From Gamarada debralockiae (lineage: Eukaryota; Ascomycota; Leotiomycetes; Helotiales; Hyphodiscaceae): 64,000 bases of DNA. Position numbers and translations under genes: made by a program. Shown in pieces: positions 58,541-64,000 of the stretch (its first letter is position 1; each line of letters begins with the position of its first letter). The stretch lies in contig NXFV01001000.1 in the NCBI GenBank assembly GCA_002803225.1, forward strand, positions 17,053-81,052, written 5' to 3'. The notes beneath the pieces were generated by a model. That model had not been told where the DNA came from, ran no database searches, and saw only the letters and a program-made list of their open reading frames with translations.

Positions 58541-61500
58541 ATGGCGTCTAGATTGCCGACCGAGCCTCTGGGCAGACCAGAGCCCGGACAGATATTGATT
58601 GTAATTCGTAAGTGCACGATTCCTGAGATGGAGGCAATTCAGAACAATGAGCTTTAGCCTTCCCTCGGATCCTACCTCGACATTAATGAAGGAATGGCGC
58701 TGCTAACTCTCTTCGATCTAGATGATTTCTCTGCTCGCAGTTCCGATGAATTGACTCTATCCAAAGGAGATCGTGTTGAGTTGATTGAGAGAGACGATGA
58801 TTTTGGTGATGGCTGGTATCTTGGAAGGCATCTGACAAATGGGACCACCGGTCTATTTCCAGAAGGTCAGTGAATTACAGATTCACATTCCTAATGTGTA
58901 TCAATGGTAATTCTCTACAGTTTATACGAGAATAGCCCCCCGAGGTCCTCCTTCATACCCTCCGACTTCTTCAATCCCTCGATCACATCCAATCGTCGCC
59001 CTTGATATCAAACAAGAGGTCCCCCAAGTACCAGTATTGCAATTCGTTGAACAAAGCCAATTTGCCAATGATTCCCCGACTTCTGAACCTGCTGCGGATA
59101 CAGATCAAACACCTCACGTCAACCGACATGCAAGTGCATCAGAAGGTCTGGACACATCAAGCTTGGCTTCAGCTTTGAGCGCAATTCCGACCGCAAAAGA
59201 GCCAGAGAACGAGAAACCTACAATACCATCGACAATCGCAACAACGAACTTGCCCCCGAGTGTTAGCATGTCATCTGCTGCAAAGTCACACACGCATGGC
59301 CAGGATAGTCCAGTCATGAATGAGACGTTGAGTGTGATAGATGAGCATATTACGGATATGAATTCACCACATCACAGTGGTACTGTTGCTGCGGAACGAC
59401 GAGGTACGAATGATTCCGGAAGCGAGTACAGCAGCCATCATGACCAGCGCCTGTCATATATCAATGGGGAAGAAACCGATGAGGAAGAGGAGGGGCTTCA
59501 CACTCGAGATGAGGTCTTGATTTGGACTCCTGATCAGGTAGCGGAATATCTTTTTACCGTTGGTGTTGAGTCGAAGCACTGTGAAGTCTTTCGAGACCAG
59601 GAAATTACCGGGGATGTTCTCTTGGGGATGGATCAAACATCGGTGTTCCTCAAAGAGTTTGATTTGGGCTCTGTGGGTCGAAGACTGAAGACTTGGCAGA
59701 AAATCAAGGCCCTTCAAGACGAAGTGAATGGCGAAACAAGGAGAAACACTGTTACATACGGAAGTGAAGGCGGCTTTGAAGAGGCTGAGAGGAATCGGAG
59801 TCGCAGCAATACTTCAATCACAATGCTACCGAGGATACCGAGTTTGATAGAGCGACCAGGGTCAAGGCAAAACACACGACTTTCTCAGCAGCAGGTCTCG
59901 CGGCAAGATTCACTCCTTAATTCATCTCCAATGTCTCCCAAGACTATCCCAGAGAGCCCAAGGCCAACTGGCGATAAACGACGACCATCCGCAGCGTCAA
60001 TTCGCGATATGCACCACTCTCGGCAAAGCTCTGCAAATGAATTTACCACTGTTTCACTCATGGGAGCAGTAGCAGCGGATTCACCTGGCACAGCTCCATC
60101 ATTGGCAGACGCGTCGCACAAAAAGCAACCTTCATTTGATAGGAACTGGACAATGACCAGCGCAGCATCTCCTTCTTTGCCAAGCCGTCCATTGTCCTCA
60201 TCCGGACTGAGAGCCATAGCCAGAAGCTCTACCGATCACGTGTCACAGAGCACAACCCCTTCTACAACTTTTGATGCCCTAGACCGTGGTTATTTCTCTG
60301 GTGGAGAAGCTGAAGGACGACATAGGAATGTTCTCCGTAAACGGGCAGGCAGCACTGCCACTCACTCTCGGAATTCTAGTTACACAGATGAGCAAAGACT
60401 GCGTAGCGCTACTGCACACTCCCGGCACTCCAGATTTGGCAGTGTAGATTCGATACGTGAGTCCACTCCCCCATCAGCAGCCCAAAAGTACTACGGCTTG
60501 TCCGTGAATGGTCGGCGAAGAACTCCTTCAGAGAATTCGATCAACGCCCCTCCAAGGCCAGCACCTCCACCAAAAGACATTCCTTCTCCAACTGTCACCA
60601 CACTGGAAGGCAGCCCATATGAAGGTACGGTCTCCCCAACATCGCCATCTACCAGGCAACCGCGTCCATCAGACTGGCTCTTACCCGTGAAACCAGCATC
60701 GCAATCCCGACACTTTGGTCTTAGAGCAATCTCCGACGCAGTGACTGGCCATGAGAAAGCCCGCATCACATCCCCAACCGATCCAACTCCCTCTCCGGTC
60801 AAGGAGTCTCCTCTCCAATCCCCTTCCACAAGAACCGGATCCAGTACACCATCTGGCGGGCCAAGCTTTGATTTGGACTCCCCTGACGCGAAGAATTCGA
60901 GTACGATAACAACGCCAAGCAGCGCGAAAACGAGTAGAAAGAAGTCGAAGAAGGAAACTAGTGCATATACCCGTGGTCTGGAGAAGAAATCACCACAAGA
61001 ACAAATGATTGGCGCCGATTACAGTGGATGGATGAAGAAGAAGAGCACAAATCTGATGACGACTTGGAAGCCACGACTCTTCATTCTTAAGGGCCGACGA
61101 CTCTCATACTACTACTCCGAAAATGATACTGAAGAGAAAGGTCTCATTGACATATCCTTCCACCGCGTTCTCCCCGCCGACACCGACCGCCTAACAGGCC
61201 TCCACGCGACCCTCACAGGCGCTACCAACAGCCCTACCTCTCCTTCCAACGCTACCACAACCATCGCCTCGGCAGCAGCAGCCAACGAGCCCGAATCAAC
61301 ACTCAGCAAGGGTAGCGGCGATTCTATGTTCATCTTCAAGCTCGTCCCACCACGAGCTGGTCTTTCTCGAGCCGTAACCTTCACCAAACCCACCGTTCAC
61401 TACTTCGCAGTACCTAATATCAAGCAAGGCCGATTATGGATGGCCGCACTGATGAAGGCGACAATCGATCGAGATGACTCGAAGCCGATTACGACGACAT

Positions 61501-61781
61501 ACCAGCAGAAGACCATCTCCCTAGCGAAAGCACGCGCGATGAGACATCGACCCCCAGCGCTAATGAATCTCGATGAACATGTGGATGAAGAGGCTATGAA
61601 GACCCCAGCAAGCGACAAGGCAGGTCTCAACATCCAAGGGATCATCTTCGAGAAGGAACCTCTTGAAGGCGACAGTGGGGTTTCAGGCGTATCGAAGACC
61701 GATGCTCCAAAATCCGAGAGCGCAGGACTTAACGGTTCGACTTCTATTGGCGAAGCAGTCTCGGAGCCAAAGACGGCTTGA
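58541..61781 (+). CDS. Boi-like polarity protein with SH3, SAM and PH domains
   Basis: Exons 58541-58607, 58722-58865 and 58921-61781 give 1023 codons plus stop. The SH3 domain starts across intron 1 (LIVI then HDFSARSSDELTLSKGDRVE) and ends GWYLGRHLTNGTTGLFPE then VYTRI. A SAM domain lies at ~270-335 (WTPDQVAEYLFTVGVESKHC onwards). A long Ser/Pro-rich linker contains poly-Pro patches (APPRPAPPPKDIPSP) that could bind Bem1-type SH3 domains. A PH domain starts near 768 (YSGWMKKKSTNLMTTWKPRL, then FILKGRRLSYYYSEND) and ends with LWMAALMKATI. This domain order is that of yeast Boi1/Boi2, which act with Cdc42 and Rho3 in bud growth and exocytosis. A role at hyphal tips is inferred. Confidence 0.92.
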
Positions 61782-62718
61782 AACTGGTTATGAGATGATG
61801 GTTACGAAGCTTATGGCGGGGAGGGCTCCGGGAGTCCTACGTTCAATGCCGATACGTTCCTTTTGCGCATGCACATCTTTTTGGTCTTATTATAATACTT
61901 TCTTTCGCAACACATACGATGGCAGTACAGCCCTTTGTCTTTCGAGATAAGATGAGATTTTAAGTGCATGTTGAGGTGGGGGTGGGTTTGGCTTGGCTGG
62001 CTGGGCTAGCAAAAAGTTCGTGGATGGAGAGGTGATGGGGTTAGGGAGGAGTAAACGGAAAGGAAGGGGTGGATATGAATTGAGAATGAGCGATGGAAGG
62101 ACATCTCAGCGACGCCTTTTTTGTAGCATATTTCGAGCAGACCTTGATGGGGAGGGTAAATGAAAACGAGATTTCTGACTTCAGTTATTTCATTGGTGCG
62201 ATTCTTCCTGGTGGCCAGAAGGGAGGCAAAATTGCTGTCGTCAACCTCTTGTCACCCCGCTCTTGGCTCTTCCATTTGAAGGGCCACGACACCTGAAGGC
62301 TAGTTCTTCCCCCATTCGTCTCCCCGTCTCACAGTACAGTAGTACTCGATTGCGGCTTCCTCTTCTGCTAATTTCGGATACCAAGATGCTTGGGTCATCA
62401 CTAGACCAAATCAGGCCTAGCCATCTCTATCCTACACTACCAACAGTGCCCAGTTCGAACATGGCGGTGGCTCCCCACTCGTGAAGGTAACTCACGATGC
62501 TGGTGGGACCCTAAGCAATGAAGATAACTTTACTCGGCGCTTTGAGGGCACGTGTCACTGACCCCGAAGGCTATTTCCTTGAAATTCTAGATACTCTAGA
62601 ATACTCTAGAACCGGAGAAAAGGATTGCTGTAATCTTTGGGCTAGGCTTCCCCATACCTCTCTTCTGACTAAGTTAAATAGAAATAAATAAATGTGGAGC
62701 AGACGATCCTCTGTAATA
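61782..62718. other. Intergenic region
   Basis: 3' flank of the Boi-like gene. It contains clustered TCTAGA words near 62584-62612 (ATTCTAGATACTCTAGAATA). No gene supported. Confidence 0.5.
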
Positions 62719-63102
62719 TACCGTATTAATTGCTTTATAAGACCCTAACTTGCATGTTAAATTTCACCGCTTTGGTGTTTAGAACCAGCTCTTATATCAG
62801 AAATAGGGTATTGTAAGTGGCACGACATTTCTTTAATAAGGTCATAGTTATCTCGTGTTATTTACGAAAGTATTTTACAACGTCCTTGATGTCTAAATAA
62901 GCTAATATATATTAAGATAAATCTTAAAACGTTCGTTTTCAGGTAGAAATAGCTGTAGAAAGAAGTAAGTACAAAGTAAATCGAGCTCCTATTTTTATGC
63001 TCTTATAAATTCCCGTTCCACTTGACTCAGAAAAAAATCAGCCCTTATAAACGGGGGGGTCTTATAGTAGGGTTAGAGTCTTGTAAAGCAATTAATACGG
63101 TA
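62719..63102. mobile_element. MITE-like element with 31-bp terminal inverted repeats and TA ends
   Basis: Left end 62719-62749 reads TACCGTATTAATTGCTTTAT and on to AAGACCCTAAC. The right end 63072-63102 is its reverse complement with two mismatches in 31 bp. Both outermost positions are TA, consistent with the TA target duplication of Tc1/mariner/pogo elements, giving a mobile unit of about 380 bp. The interior repeats pieces of the TIR (CTTATAA, GGTCTTATAG near 63057) and has no coding capacity. Close similarity of the two ends implies fairly recent activity. Confidence 0.7.
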
Positions 63103-63121
63103 GCTGTTCCCTTATCTTGAA

Positions 63122-64000
63122 TTACAGCTCTCCAAAATATTGCTTAAGATTAGCCAATGAAAATCCGATAATAAAACACTTCCCAGATGAACAGCCACCA
63201 GCGACTATTGACCTCGATGGCGAAATATTATACGACACTGCTCGGTAGTCGGGTGGTAACCAGAGCAAATTCTGTGCATTCCACGTGACCCAAGACCCGC
63301 TAATACCTAATCCTTGGCGATTACCTTCATCCTTGTCCTCTTGAGAATGTTTAGAGGTAGTAAAGAGTCCAGTTCTGTCTACCTTGATACTACCAATATT
63401 CGTAAGAAGGTTCGAGTCTATACTATCGAATGATAAACTAGTGATATAAGTATTAACTGCAACTGTCTGATGGCAGGAGCTAGTGCTCAAGTCCCAGATC
63501 TTGACTGTCTTATCATTCGATGCCAACGCTAGTAGCTTTGAGTCATGAGAGAAGGCAACAGGGTTGACCCAGTCGCTGTGGCCCTCGAGTGTCTGCTGGC
63601 AGGTGCCAGTGCTCGCGTCCCAGATCTTGACTGTCCTGTCAGCTGATGCTGACGCTAGTAGCTTTGAGTCATGGGAGAGGGCAATAGACCTAACCCGGCT
63701 GCTGTGGCCCTCCAGCATCTGCTGGCAGGTGCCAGCGCTCACGTCCCAGATCTTGACTATCTTGTATGACACTGATGCTAGTAGCTTTGAGTCATGGGAG
63801 AAGGCAATAGACCAGACCCAGCTGCTGTGGCCCTCAAGTGTCTGCTGGCAGGTGCCAGTGCTCACGTCCCAGATCTTGACTGTCTCTGTCATCTGATGTT
63901 GACGCTAGTAGCTTTGAGTCATGAGAGAAGGCAACAGAGTTGACCCAGTCGCTGTGGCCCTCGAGTGTCTGCTGGCAGGTGCCAGTGCTCGCGTCCCAGA
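63122..64000 (-). CDS. 3' part of a WD40-repeat (NACHT-WD40-like) gene, frameshifted, runs off window
   Basis: Reading on the minus strand, at least four near-identical WD40 units are present. They have the form LEGHSxWVxxIAFSHDSKLL, then ASASxDRTVKIWDxSTGTCQ, with GH and WD signatures. Unit starts are 126 bp apart (123 for one shortened unit), followed by a divergent C-terminal propeller segment ending at a stop at 63122. High repeat identity is typical of fungal HET-E/HNWD-type NLR receptors whose WD40 arrays evolve by recombination. Near 63888 one extra base in the GACAG-A-GACAGTC context shifts the frame relative to the neighbouring units, so the array is not open through the window edge. 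The N-terminal domains lie outside the window. Confidence 0.7.
63578..64000 (-). repeat. 126-bp WD40-coding tandem array
   Basis: The word TGCTGGCAGGTGCCAG recurs at 63594, 63720, 63843 and 63970, with spacings of 126, 123 and 127 bp. The spacings mark one unit with a one-codon deletion and one with a single-base insertion. Units are nearly identical at the nucleotide level, indicating recent homogenisation. Confidence 0.85.

Overview
The window is nuclear DNA of a filamentous ascomycete. Genes carry short spliceosomal introns (mostly 48-90 nt, GT-AG with CTRAC-like branch sites), genes are closely packed on both strands, and several families are ones expanded in moulds: HET-domain and NACHT/WD40 incompatibility genes, PF14269-type arylsulfotransferase, ENA-type P-ATPase and a Mis13/Dsn1 kinetochore protein. 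My impression is Leotiomycetes/Helotiales-like, but that is inference. No rRNA, tRNA or CRISPR was found. All exon boundaries below were derived by eye, and where stated the exon lengths sum to an intact reading frame.

Layout. 0.1-3.8 kb: ENA sodium/potassium efflux ATPase (minus). 5.2-7.1 kb: AIFM3-like Rieske/FAD oxidoreductase. 7.8-10.3 kb: coiled-coil protein. 11.0-13.0 kb: ruined HET gene. 14.0-14.3 kb: inverted-repeat element. 14.9-16.2 kb: O-methyltransferase pseudogene. 16.9-19.6 kb: GH3 beta-glucosidase with PA14. 19.9-23.0 kb: ankyrin protein. 24.9-27.7 kb: ruined NLR (alpha/beta-hydrolase plus NACHT). 28 kb: small secreted Cys-rich protein. 29.2-34.8 kb: arylsulfotransferase-like, EamA transporter and sulfotransferase-like genes. 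36.4-38.0 kb: DSN1/MIS13. 38.6-39.4 kb: second ruined HET gene. 40.4-42.3 kb: CorA-like membrane protein. 43.9-46.2 kb: possible membrane-protein tail relic and a low-complexity protein. 46.8-49.1 kb: divergent 2-hydroxyacid dehydrogenase and RraA-like aldolase. 49.4-50.2 kb: free-Met-R-sulfoxide reductase. 50.6-53.0 kb: divergent RPA43 and a J-domain membrane protein. 53.6-57.5 kb: SP-RING SUMO-ligase-like protein. 58.5-61.8 kb: Boi-like SH3-SAM-PH protein. 62.7-63.1 kb: TIR element with TA ends. 63.1-64.0 kb: 3' part of a WD40-repeat gene running off the window.

The segments 0-10, 36-38 and 46-62 kb look like housekeeping blocks. The stretches 11-28, 38-40 and 62-64 kb are accessory: they hold four allorecognition-type (HET/NLR/WD40) genes or remnants, all disrupted, together with inverted-repeat elements. 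The most distinctive points are a predicted 5-nt micro-exon in the methionine sulfoxide reductase, a GC-AG intron in the EamA transporter, paired frameshifts in the RraA-like gene, a near-identical 126-bp WD40 repeat array broken by a one-base insertion, and a sulfo-conjugation-flavoured gene trio.
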